Part shown: positions 44,702 through 55,800 of the stretch, in pieces
Layout: each line of letters opens with the position of its first letter
How positions within the stretch are numbered: position 1 is the first letter of the stretch
NCBI GenBank assembly: GCA_019787685.1
Contig: JAHNUO010000023.1
Span: 124,001 to 188,000 of the forward strand
Length of the DNA stretch: 64,000 nt
Direction: 5' to 3'
DNA from: Chiua virens
Lineage: Eukaryota > Basidiomycota > Agaricomycetes > Boletales > Boletaceae
Translations under genes and position numbers: made by a program
The notes under the pieces: generated by a model
Database searches by the model: none
What the model saw: only the letters and a program-made list of their open reading frames with translations
Told to the model about the DNA's origin: nothing

Positions 44702-45316
44702 TGCTGGTTGTTGGCTTTAGGTTGGTATTGGGACCCTGAGACTTGGCACACATAGGGCGACAAGAGAGAACAGAATTTGCGAAGCAGAGCTCAAATACCC
44801 ATGCATGAGCTCAATAAAACCCATAATATGATACGAATGAGGTGTTCGACTTCTCCCCAGCAATACTTGGAGCAATTAGGAAGTTCCGACCAACATTAGA
44901 TGTTTCCGAGCACGATTCCGGCTGCTTCCGAAGCGGATTATTTACCGGAACAATCTCTTCCACCAAAAACAAAATGAATGAATGAAAAAAAATGAAAAGA
45001 GTTATCCTCTGGGAGTACAGAAGAGAGGTGCTTTCTGAGACTGTAATTTCATTCAATTTGAGGACTGTAGGGAGAATGGGAATGATCTACTGGAGTTGAG
45101 GTCAAGTCTTACCTGTCGGAAGATAAGTGCTACATGTATACCACTTCTACGAGATGTGGAATAATGATAATTACTTAGAAGTAAGTTCATAGGGGAAATG
45201 TAACACAGACTCAGACAGACGAAGGTCCAATGATGGGTAAATCCACATATCAAGGTAAATGCTGTGAGGACACCAGGGTACTCTACTCATCATCCTGTGC
45301 CGAACAGAAATAAGCG
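44702..45316. other. Spacer between two convergent genes
   Basis: AT-rich, with no coding evidence. Presumably 3' untranslated sequence of the dioxygenase-like gene and of the minus-strand coiled-coil gene. Confidence 0.5.
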
Positions 45317-46499
45317 TTATTTTCTAACTGCCCTGGCATCCAAACGTCCAAACTGAACCTCTAAATTATAAGTGCGGGTCGCAATCTCCTTCTCTGCCTC
45401 CTCTTGCTCGGCCTGCCTTTCCTCCATCTCTGCAACCTGCACACTAAGGTTAAAGATACACTCCTTCAGGTCTCCCATCACAGTCTGACAAGCAGACTCA
45501 TTTCCTTTCAAGGGGCTTGTAAAGGTAGTTATATAATGAAGCAGAATTATTATTCATTACTTACCTTCGAGAGGTGTCGCACGAGTCCAGCACTTCTTGC
45601 ATTCCCTGCGGATCTTGTACCTTGGTATTTCCTGCTGTAGTCGTCGCGGCTAGAGGAAAGACCCCGGGAATTTTCTCATCTTCGTCGCTTCCAACAAATT
45701 CTTTCAACTTGAATTTTTTTTTTTTTCTGACACGTTTCGAGGGCAAGTCTTGATATTCAGCGGTACGTTTTCCTGCACTTGAACGGCTCCTGATTCCTGA
45801 AGTCCCCCGAACTGAGGCTATACCATCGTTCCGTAATTCGGAAGGCTGGCTACCGGCATTGGAAGCGGTCGCTATCCACAACGATTAGCATACGTGGAAT
45901 CAATGCATGAGTACATAACACCATTTCGGCTGACGTTCCTAACCTTTCGATTTGGTGCCAGGCTCTTTGGTATCTGAGGTGTTCTTTCTAGTCCCAGAGG
46001 ACGGATACGCTGTATTCACCCTTAGAACCACTGGGGTGATATAAGCAAGCAAGAAGTTTTATGAAAAAGGACGAACCTAGTGGAGGTGGAGATAACCACC
46101 ACGAATCAGATAAATTTGGAGCAGGGATTAATTGCGCTGGTACATCCACGTATTCCGGACCGGTTATCGAAGGATCATTTTCACTAACTTCTTCAAAGTC
46201 TAGTGCCTCTAGCCCAAATAGCTGGGAGTGACGGAATAGCACCTCATCCAAGCTTCCGAGAAGCCTGGGGTGTGGTGAACTGGGGCTTGGTGAAGGAAGA
46301 CGACGCTGTAAACCAGGTATGCGACACGCCCTGAAAATAGGGGAATTAAATCCCTTACCAGCTCAGCCTCCAGTCCGTCACGCAACCATGGCATCCAAAT
46401 ATCTTTCGGTCCCTCAATACGGGGGATGACTTCGAGAACAGCCTTGACTCGCCCCACAGCCAGGAGAATCTCTGGATATAAGGTGCAGGACGGGGTCAT
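45317..46499 (-). CDS. Coiled-coil family member on the minus strand
   Basis: Fourth local member of the family. The start MTPSCTLYPEILLAVGRVKA (46499; an upstream ATG at 46529 is possible) leads to VLEVIPRIEG and WMPWLRDGLEAEL. After an intron ending TTTACAG come SSPHPRLLGSLDEVLFRHSQ, NDPSITGPEYVDVPAQLIPA and DSWW. Exon 3 reads VVLRVNTAYPSSGTRKNTSD. Exon 4 is basic (SSAGKRTAEYQDLPSKRVRK), with an A-rich run of about 14 bases coding lysines at 45713-45727. The zinc-cluster region is degenerate: in frame it reads LDSCDTSRR, while a shifted frame still shows ECKKCW. The last exon is a coiled coil, GDLKECIFNLSVQVAEMEER to ARAVRK and a stop at 45317. Frames join through ordinary introns, so it may still be expressed without a working zinc cluster. 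Confidence 0.6.
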
Positions 46500-46998
46500 G
46501 GTCGAAGTGAGCTCAAAGGTCAGAGGCATAAAGAGCCTGATTACCAGAATCGTGACGGGAATTGCCGAAACTGCACTTAGAATTTTTCGTCACACAATAC
46601 TTCCGTCAGTACTACGTAGAAGCGATCCAATGCCGAGAAGACTAGGCTCATAGACTTTGAGGATCAACCCTTCTCGTTTCGCTTCCATGGGGTAGGAATG
46701 TTCTAATTTTCAAAAAGAAATGCTACCGGCCGTCAGTGCTTCACATTGGTCATCTAGTTTCCTCACTAAATGTTGGCAAGCTTTAAGGGCCTTTCACGCG
46801 TAGTTACCGTAACTTGAAAGTTACGGTGACAATTTGGACTTGAATTTACAACTTGAAGCTTGAATTCAAATCAAACTCGGACAAAGTACATAGTAACGCG
46901 TAGTACCTCCGAATCGGAACGTGCTATGGCCACTTCAGACTCGAGCAGTACAAATCCATCAGCAGTGTTCTAACGCTACGGTTAGACCCAATTCTGAG
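46500..46998. other. Spacer upstream of the coiled-coil gene
   Basis: Contains a small inverted repeat GTAACTTGAAAGTTAC at 46807-46822 and AT-rich sequence. No gene seen. It presumably carries the promoter of the minus-strand gene at 46499. Confidence 0.45.
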
Positions 46999-49070
46999 CT
47001 AGAACGAAAAATTTATGTCGTTGTTGTCGTTGTCGTCAGAGCTGCACACAGACCGATTGCCACTGGTAGTGTCCGGGTCTGAGTCTGCATCCCATGCTAT
47101 GTCTGCATAATCCAGGTCCATCAGACTTGAATCATCCTCTAAAGCTCCATGGCTACCGCTAGCCACGGGATCTAGGAGTCCTTGAGCTTCTGTGCCGCCG
47201 TCGAACTGGCCATGAGACTCCAGAATTTGATTTATCGGTTCCTCGTCAAGCTCTGGGGAGTCATATGTCGGATGGAACTTGTTTGAACTGGTCTTGGTGG
47301 CCAACACCAATCCCGGCAAAACGAGCAAACATGTCTCTGTCTGCAAAACTTCAACAAACGTGAGGAAACATAGTCATGATTACAGAGGGATGAGGACTCA
47401 CACATTCACATAGAAAGCTTGCCAGTCATCCGTTTCTCCAGCTAAGCGTCCAAGTGAGGGACCAGGTCTTATCAAATTTGCTGTGCGTCCTCCAGCAAAC
47501 GCAGGGATAAGGTGACACGCCCAGACAACCGAAAACGGATCCAGAAACCCAAACGCTAGATCCTCATCACTATCTGGCATAAATCCGACTGTTGGAAGTC
47601 GGGCGTGCTTGAAACTCCAGTTGTATTTCGGTTCAACACCTAGCCACCGCACCCAAAGTACATCCATCTTCCGAAGCGATCGGTCACTCGAGGATTGACC
47701 AATATAACGAATAGAGAGTTGAAATGAAGTGATAACAATACTGTTCTTGTATGCATCCAAGAAGTCATCGTCAAGACGTCCCAAGCGGTATGTACAAGCT
47801 CCCATCGACAGTGGGTTAGCAGATCCTCAGAATGTTTGTGCTCTGGATAGAGTTTGGCAAGTAGCAGTTTAATCGCTTCGGGCAGCTACAGCTTGAAAGC
47901 TCCCATCACGGTTTGCATCAGTTACTAACAAGCAGGATCACTCATGGTAGGTATGAACGCAATAGAGTGACAGGCACTTGAACCGGGAGATGCTCACACA
48001 TATTTGGAGAGGTTCCCAAAAAACATATAGATCGGCCAAGCCTTTGCCTGGCCGAACTGAGCCAAGTTGGTCGCATCGGACCAAAACATCAGACCAGCGA
48101 TAACTCGTTCAAGCTGACAACCATCCAAACACTTGTGCTTCTGCAATTCGTCATGAGCTGCAAGCCACGCATCAGAACAGTAGAGTTCATCGTAAATGCG
48201 TTGCTCCCGGCCAGTAGTTAGGTGACGTCCAGACCCATTTGAAGGGAATGAAGTGAAACAGTTTTGATGTCGATCCAGCAAATGTCGCCTGAATCACGGA
48301 GGTAATAGACCGATGTGTGAAGTCCGAAACGACGAAAGGGCATCCATTTCCATCTGGCTTCTTCTCCTTCGTTGGAATAGAAATTTGGAGAGGGCTCTGT
48401 TGCCAACCGTTAGTCTGAAAAACGCTCTCAGACTGCTGTTTCATAGCGGCGTCCAGGCGTCGGCTCTCCCTGGACGTATCAAAGTCCCTGAGGTCATCGA
48501 CTTTGAAATCATCGACACAGATGACGTTTTGAACAAGCTGTGTCAACCTTGCGTCTGAAGTTTGACTATCTCCAGACAATTTCCACATCATCAAGCGCTA
48601 GATTGACATATTTGGCCACGGCCAAGGAAGTGGTTTGACCTGATCACGTCTATAGGGACAGCTCGAGTCAACTGCTTTGTGATCAACGACGTTAGAGAGT
48701 TGATCCGTTGTGAGCAGTGTGTCAGGATCATACAATGGTCGATCTCGGTAGTATCGAGCGATTCCAAACTATTGAAGGCTGTCCGGATTGAATCGTGTAC
48801 AATGAGAAGTACACGACGAAGAGCAGAGGTTTGGGGTGCAGTTGGAGCTGGAGCCACTGGGGTTGGAGGTTCTGGAAGTTGCTCCCTGTAACAGGCAGGC
48901 AGGCGACGTGAACGAGGTGGAAGAACACCAGTAGAAGTCTGAAACCCATTCAAGTTGCTCAGACAGTTGAACTTTGTACTAATAGCAGCATTGACATCAC
49001 TCACAGATGAGTGCTCCGCACTTCCTACAACTTTCTGGTCTTCCGGCTCCATGGGTATATCAATCGACAC
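46999..49070 (-). mobile_element. Plavaka-type DNA transposon transposase, internally deleted and frameshifted
   Basis: Plavaka elements are CACTA-like DNA transposons common in Agaricomycetes. N-terminal region: RSRRLPACYREQLPEPPTPV. Then PFVVSDFTHRSITSVIQATF, KLFHFIPFKWVWTSP, a frame change near 48226, REQRIYDELYCSDAWLAAHD, and the diagnostic LERVIAGLMFWSDATNLAQF with GQAKAWPIYMFFGNLSKYV. The next recognisable part (47805 on) is already the C-terminus: RKMDVLWVRWLGVEPKYNWS, GFMPDSDEDLAFGFLDPFSV, then RDMFARFAGIGVGH near 47340 and an acidic tail in another frame ending at 46999. The catalytic core of several hundred residues is missing between 47994 and 47805, so this copy cannot be autonomous. 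I did not find terminal inverted repeats. Confidence 0.75.
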
Positions 49071-49165
49071 TGTTGAGGGCTGTAACTACGTTTACATTTC
49101 AGCAATGAACAGTAAAGGCAACGACAAGACAAATTACCTGGTCTTGGCTACTAGTCGTAAGAGCT

Positions 49166-49683
49166 TCAGCTGACCCACCATTGGATGCTGCTGGAAATAA
49201 CTGAGTCACAGCCTACTACGTTGTGACCAGTGCCTGAAGCCTGACTGGGGTCACGGTCATGCTCGCCTTCACTGGTAAGGACTCTTTGTCGCTTTGAACT
49301 TGATGATTTTGAAGCATCCCCTCCTGGGTGGCTCTCAGGCCCATCTCTTGAGAGTAGAATCACCTGTCGTCTCTGTTCAGCACGATGCTGCCTCAAAACG
49401 ATGGCAAGAAAGCCTTCGGGGTTCTGGGAATGAACGTCCACACGGCTTGATGCATTGAAACTGATAGTCATTCATGAAAAAGGCGATTGTAAAGGGAATA
49501 AGTAAACAATAGCAGAGTATTCTCATGCCAACCGTCGGCGTGCTCCACTGTCAGTGGGAGCTTGACTCGGAACTTGAGCTTCCGGGCCCGCCACTGACAG
49601 GAGACTTTCTTATGCAACTCGGATTCGGGGAAACAGCGAGAAAAAATTACGCGATAATACGATGGCCGTGATAATGCTATCAT
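49166..49683 (-). pseudogene. Possible N-terminal exons upstream of the transposase
   Basis: A frame at 49471-49166 reads SSRVDVHSQNPEGFLAIVLR, then a serine- and basic-rich region (SSSSKRQRVLTSEGEHDRD). A second at 49683-49468 includes CQWRARKLKFRVKLPLTVEH. Both are on the transposase strand and just upstream, and could be its leading exons, but I cannot show splicing. Confidence 0.3.
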
Positions 49684-49720
49684 ACTTAGTTGACGGGCGG
49701 AATATATTCCGAGTACAGTA

Positions 49721-50880
49721 CTATCCCCAAGTCGCCGGACTCGGATGCGATGTTATCCACCAATTCCTGACGAAGTTTTGACCCCCAATGACATACCTAG
49801 TGAATATCCAAATACCAAACGTTGCGCTTTGGGGTGAGCAAGCCAGACCGAGATCAGAGAGAACATCCACGCGTACGTCCCCTTCTTTCCGGGCAGCTTC
49901 GCTGGGCTTCGAAGCGGCCGCAGGAACGGGGAAATGAAACCAGAATGAGACTTTAAATTCACAGGAACTTGGACACGAATGAGCGCAACAAATCCATCCC
50001 ACTCGCGGACTTGTAGTGATGCCAAGCCTGTCCGTGCCGGCGGTCAGTCTGGTGTGATGAAGGAAATACCGCGAATGAGAACGAACAGTGAACACTTAGA
50101 GAGAACGGGTAACGCACCTCACCAACGAGAACGATATCGAGGATACCATCGCACTCGCGTGTGATCATGAGCTCCGAAGTCGTTCCCACCGCTCAGTACC
50201 ATGTCTACGTCGGGATCGCTCGAATCATTGTCCATCATTTTATCTTCATCGTCCTCGTCAGTTTCTATACCTTCAGATCCGCCAAGACCTCATCGAGCAC
50301 CCCTAGATATCGCGCTCCATCTCCTCGAAATATCATGTCCGAGATTCGCACCCACGGCGCTTGCTCTCATCGTGTAGGTCAGGCCCCCCAACAACGTATT
50401 CCTTATAAGACGAGTTCCTAGAGCCTGACATGTGATAGCAAGGCCACGTAAATGGATGTGATAATGCCGTTGGTTAGATAATGTTATCATCTTGGCGGAC
50501 GGCTGGAATACGCACCGTAGCCCCCTGGAATCGAGTGGAGGCTTGGAACCATGCATTTTGGATTCCACCTGAGGGCACGCCCTGGTTTGGATCGACATCC
50601 ATGCAATGGTACTCACGAAGACGCATAAAGACGGGTGCAGCCGTTATGCCAACAGACTGCCCACTGAATGTTGGAAGTATTTGTGGCGTATCCATGATGT
50701 TCCCATAGAGGACATCGTCCAGATACTAGACAATACAACAATATGAGCACGCGCAAAACCAGTATAGATATCACGTACCAGCATTCGCCCCTGCCAAAGA
50801 ACGCTCAGGAGGCCCGGGTGTAGTCCATACACTTGAGAGAAATGGGGGTAAAGCGCAAATTGCAATCCGCGAGACAGTTC
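49721..50880 (-). pseudogene. F-box-like agaricomycete protein, C-terminal remnant
   Basis: Pieces in order: HFSQVYGLHPGLLSVLWQGR; YLDDVLYGNIMDTPQILPTF with SGQSVGITAAPVFMRLREYH; DVDPNQGVPSGGIQNAWFQA; an acidic DEDDEDKMMDNDSSDPDVDM; ECDGILDIVLVGE; TDRRHGQAWHHYK; VREWDGFVALIRVQVP; and TRYVIGGQNFVRNWWITSH. This order is what I remember of a large agaricomycete family annotated as F-box-like. The acidic block and ECDGILD block lie in different frames, and the last block is also shifted, so several frame breaks are present. No F-box is visible at the front. Confidence 0.5.
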
Positions 50881-50938
50881 TAGTCATTGTCCCATCGTGC
50901 ACTGGGGGCGAGCTTGGAGAGCCTCTGAACCGAATTTG

Positions 50939-52160
50939 TCATGATATTTGATGCTTGACCACCCCCATTTCGACGTGGGCATGAACTTGGCGACCTTCCG
51001 CGAGTAGAAAGGCATGGACGCACGTTAGAGGGAGATGAGGACGGGAAAGCCTTTGGGACGGAAAAAGTAAGTAAGTTTTGCAGCAATAGAGGCGAGAGGA
51101 ATACCGAGTTGGATGCAACCAAAATGGTGACCATCGGGAGTGACGAACGAGTGTGGGGTCGCAGGTGATGGGCGAGGTCTGCACCATACTGGAACATGGC
51201 GAGGTAAGTATAAAAAGTATGTGCGCGGAGTGAAAGAACTTGATCACCTTTAAGAGTAGATCCCCTTGTAAGAGACCGTTCGAAGGGTCATCGTGACTGA
51301 ACTTTCCGTCCTTGAACAAAAACCTTGGCCAATGATAGGAAGTGACCAGAAATTGGGGATGGAAGTTTCGAATATTCTTCCGGGTGCTGTCCATAAAGGT
51401 CAGTTAGACGATTGACAATAGGTGCGAAGCCCACGTTGGGTCATCCCAGTTATATTCAATGGGACACAGTAACCCCTGACATGATGGAAGAAACCGCGAC
51501 GTATCTTGGACTTTGCTTTGAGCACGGGCTTAGGAGGTGGGGAGCACTCATTCAACTAGTGCGCTATCACTGGTTTCAGCGACACCGTATCATCCGCTCG
51601 GGCACCTTCAGCACCCTTCCTAAGCTATGATCAAATTATTCATACCGCTCTACCTCTAGTCGTGAAAATCGTACCGCTTCGTAGACCTTAACGAGTTCTT
51701 CGCCATCTGTATGGGACGCTAGAAGTTTTCGAAGCGACAGCAACCATCGAACAAGTTCTACATAGCATCGATAGAGGCGATCTTGCCTACAAAGGAGATT
51801 GTTGATATTCCTTTGCCTTAATGCCTAGTCGACACTTACTCTGCGGTCGCACAGCTAGTAGGTTCAAGCAACTTACGGCCGTGCTCGTCCACCATGCATT
51901 CGACCTTGTCGGTAATTGAGACCAGACATCGAATGGCTCGCCCCGCGACGAAAAGAATCAGACCGAGTACTAGCGTGCTGACTGATGGGGATAGTGAAGA
52001 TCAACGTAGCGAGCGACCAAGGGCAAACTTAAACAGATACATACCTTCTGTTCGCCAAGTGAAGTCGGTTGTTTTCTTCCTCTAGACGTGTGATTTGCCG
52101 TCGGAGCAGGATGGAAGCCCCAACTGCAGTGTCGCCACTACTAGTAGCCTGAGCAAACAT
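50939..52160 (-). pseudogene. DUF6698-like protein remnant
   Basis: Minus-strand pieces in order: GASILLRRQITRLEEENNRL (coiled coil, about 52115), QDRLYRCYVELVRWLLSLRK, KGAEGARADDTVSLKPVIAH, then ECSPPPKPVLKAKSKIRRGF with FHHVRGY, and NFHPQFLVTSYHWPRFLFKD with HDDPSNGLLQGDLLLK and LTSPCSSM. The WPxFLY...DP..GLLxGxLL...FTSPSS order matches a multicopy basidiomycete family (DUF6698) of unknown function. A stop follows VIAH, and other frame changes are needed, so this is a pseudogene. It abuts the F-box-like remnant in the same orientation. Confidence 0.5.
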
Positions 52161-54880
52161 CCGCGTTACCGTTTCCAGAGTTCATCGAGTCCAAAAAAAG
52201 ATTTAAGCCACTATTCCGGAGCTAGAAAACTGGACTCATAAAGTCTTCTTATACGTTGCCAGGGCCAACGTTTGGCCCAGATCGATACTCAAACAGAAAG
52301 TCAAGCTGTGCCGCATCATGGTAATCATTAGTAGCCCTATGCACCTACTTACTTTATGGGGTTCAGTGGAGCACCTTTGATATGTGCCTGTCATGAAGTT
52401 GTATTGTATCTGCGGAGCAGTCTTGCGCCATGCACCTGCGATCACCTCTCCATCGTAACTCTAAATCGATACTTCAATAAGGCTGAAGTTTGAGTTTCAT
52501 GAAGAATGAAAACATAACACATACTGCGGCCACCTGAGCGACTCGCCAGCGATAAAAACCACTGCATGGGGATGAGCCTGAGATGAGTCCAGTAGTAGTA
52601 GGGTGGTTCAGAATTGAAAACGGTGGTCGATTTGGGACGGATTTGGGATGATCGGATCTGGGAATGGATTTGGGTCAGCTGGCCGCATCACCCAAAACCC
52701 AATTTCAATTTTGACATACTTACTTGGATTTGAGACGGATTTCGAGTCGATTTGGGTGTTGGTTAGCACAGCGAAGCCAGCGCGCTGGCTGTCGGAATTT
52801 CAAATATGTGAAATCCATAGTGTGGAAACTCGCGGATGGAACTGTAGCACAATAGCCGACCTTAGCCAAAATCCGCAAATGGTCTGAAATCGACTAACGA
52901 AAACCACTCCAAATCGACCGCCGTATCAAGTGTCTGTTCTTGCCGGTGAGCCGCCCTGAGGCGACGACTCTGTATGAGTCAAACAAAAACGTATTTAGGT
53001 TCGAATTTGGGAGCAAACTCGCTTGCGACGGCGACCTCGGAACTTGAAGGTGATATTATAAGAAAAGTCAATTTCGTAAGGAGTGACTCACTCCAATGCC
53101 ACCGCCGGTGGCGTTGCTCCACTCGCGCCACCCACGGTGATTACATCGATAGTCCATGTGGCGATAAATGATCGGAAAGGGGTCGCATACCGTTTCAGAC
53201 AAATGAATGAATGGGACCATGGCGACCATTCCGCGTTTTAGCAGTATCAGGAAATTTACACGATATCCGAGTCCGAATCAATACTAGATAATATATACTT
53301 ACTCGAAATGCTGTGAAACCTTGCTTGACCGCCTGAGTCGAGACGAGAAAATCACATCATAGAAATACCAGTACTAGTAGCAATCAACAAACCAAATTCT
53401 CATAGACACCTAAATAATAAGAATAAGCATCACGAACGTTGAAGCTTCAAGTTCACCCTATGTAAGTGATGTTCGATCATTTCTCTCTTCTTTGATGTCC
53501 TTTTCAAATTTTTATTCCTGGACGCGGGGGATGTGGCAGTGAGACGTCCAACACAAATCCCGGACCGTTGGTCGTAATCTGAAGTTCCTCCGAGTCCTGG
53601 GTACTGTCACAGTAGCGCAAGCAGCTCGGAAACATTCCATTGTCGCTCTCATACAACTCCACAATGTGTCATGATGACAGCGCAGGATGGCCCACCTAAT
53701 CTCACAATGGCAATTAGTTGCGCCGTCGTGCATTACTTCAGGGATCTTGAAGGCCAGCAACTTGAGCTCTGACGTACCCCCGAAAGAGTGCCAATGCAGT
53801 CCATTCTCACCGACGGTCTTGAAATTGAAACATACCACCCCTGTGTTGAATATCCCTCATGCACCCGAAACCATTCACGCCATCCATAAAGCTAAACATT
53901 TGCTCATTGCAAGGTATCGCCGACACTTTCAGCCTGACTCAGAGGTGAGTGGGATTCTATAACAAACTCGGGCTCAGTTACCAATGTGGACATCCAAGCA
54001 GCTCCACTGAGCTGGCGGCATCGGCAAATTACCCACTTGGCTGAATGCCGCACGAAAAGCAGATCTCTACTACTTTTATTTGCGCTTTTATCTTTCTACG
54101 CCTCTCTTGTCCTTTTAGTGTACTTTTTGCGGTCCAGGCTATGCATGTCCAAAGAGCTACGCATTCAATGAGTTGTAGTGAGCTACGTTTCTGGCGAGGG
54201 CGCGAGCTATGAGTCTTTTATTGAATGGGTAAACTATTAGAGTACTACCAGTAGTTAATAACAACGATACTATCGACAAGATTGTGATTCTAGGTAGTGA
54301 TGCAAGAGCGACCGTCGTAGTTTTGAGCACAATGGGAATAGCCTTGGCCGTTGCGAGGCCGGGAAATGATGATGCTGGAATGATCACCATGGCAGCATAG
54401 CCCTTGCCAGTGAGCCATCGGGGAGGGGAAGGGGGAGAGGTTTAAGTTGAAAGGGAGCACATGAAGCTTTGAAGCTTGGTCCTTGCGCGCCATAGTACAC
54501 GAATGTAATGTTGGATCGACATGGCGACGCCATGTCGTGTCAGTGTCACCTACACCTCACCCTCTCTGAGTCCCTTCGTGCGTGACCGCGTGACCCACTG
54601 GCATCTACACGTTGTCATCCACCCTGTCACCCACTGGACACCCCTGGGCCTTCATGCCTCCCTCTTCCCATTCCTCCTATCCCTTACCGGTGCACCCTCA
54701 GGCTTGTCACGGTGCCCGCACTCGGCGTGCGCAAATGCAAACAGGAACGTATCATGTTCCCATTCGTGTTTGCACATTCCCGATGTTACCCACTGACTCG
54801 GACATAATGGGGTCCCCCAGAATGCACACAAGTTCCGGCCGCTGGTCAGGTATGTGTCCCATAGGAGGCAAAGACTCAGA
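52161..54880. other. Gene-poor stretch of 2.7 kb
   Basis: No gene that I can support. Around 52620-52760 the motif GGATTTGGG and close variants (GATTTGGGACGGATTTGGG) recur irregularly, a short simple-sequence-like region. Two open frames near 53687 and 54521 have no splice context or family signal. Confidence 0.5.
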
Positions 54881-54884
54881 TCTA

Positions 54885-55800
54885 GAAAGAGTCCCAAGTC
54901 ATAGGCTACTCCTAGTCCAGGGATCAGACTGGGCAGGGCAGATCCAAACCATCGTCTCAGTCACTTGGACCTGCGATTGATTTTCCCCAAGAAATCCTGA
55001 GAGCACGGTTAATGGTTGGGGCCGCAGTGCAGACCAGCAGCACCCTGGAAATAATCTCCCGGTCAACTCTAACGTCAGGACCAGGTTGCACTCAGGAGAC
55101 GCGCCCTTATAAGTAGCTTGCAGACCCTAAATCCAGGCCCTAATAAACCCAGGCCAGGGCCCCTCACACCAGGCCTTCCCCAGAAGACCCCAAATCTCTT
55201 GAAGGAAGGAAATATAGGACCAGTCGGCACGTAGCCTCTGGGACAGGTATGTTCAGGTCGGGTAACCCTCCTTTCTCCCAGTCATAATAGCAGTGAAATG
55301 AACCTTACGTGTCGCGCGGTACTAGTGGCCTGCGCGAAAGAATTCTACTTGTAAACGCACGGTGACCTCTCGGACGGACTTCTCAGTAAGGGCGCCGGTC
55401 TACTGGCTTCGCCGTTCAGCTTCAAAGCTGACCTCCCCACTGCAGGGCCGGGCATGTTGCCTCCAGGGCAGGTGCGCGTCTAGCAGCGCATGCAAAAGGA
55501 TCCCAGACCGTGGAATGCGTTACCTCTTGGGCAGGCATCTCAGTAAAGTCCCCTGTTTGCCTGTAACGCTATTCTGCTTCAAAACCGACCTCCCAGCTGC
55601 GGGGCACGTTGCCTCTTGGGTAGGTGCACGTAGCGTAGGATTTAGCAGGCTGAAGAGCTAGACAATCCAACCGTTGGGGGAAGTAGGATAGGTCCCAGCC
55701 ACGAGTCGCGTCGCGTCGAGGCAGGTGCGTGTAGCAGTTTGGAATTTAATGACCGACCGCTGAACAGGCGTAAAATTTCGGGACTAGTTACGTAACTATA
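54885..55800 (+). repeat. Segmental duplication copy B, leading repeat block
   Basis: Direct-orientation partner of 17345-18250. Shared landmarks include CAGACTGGGCAGGGCAGATC, GCCTCTTGGGTAGGTGCACG, and GACAATCCAACCGTTGGGGG near 55660. The internal tandem duplication is also present with a period of about 147, so that duplication predates the segmental copy. Non-coding. Confidence 0.75.

Noticed and set aside
53687..53962. 91-codon plus-strand frame
   Set aside because: An equally long antisense frame overlaps it and neither has a recognisable motif or intron structure.
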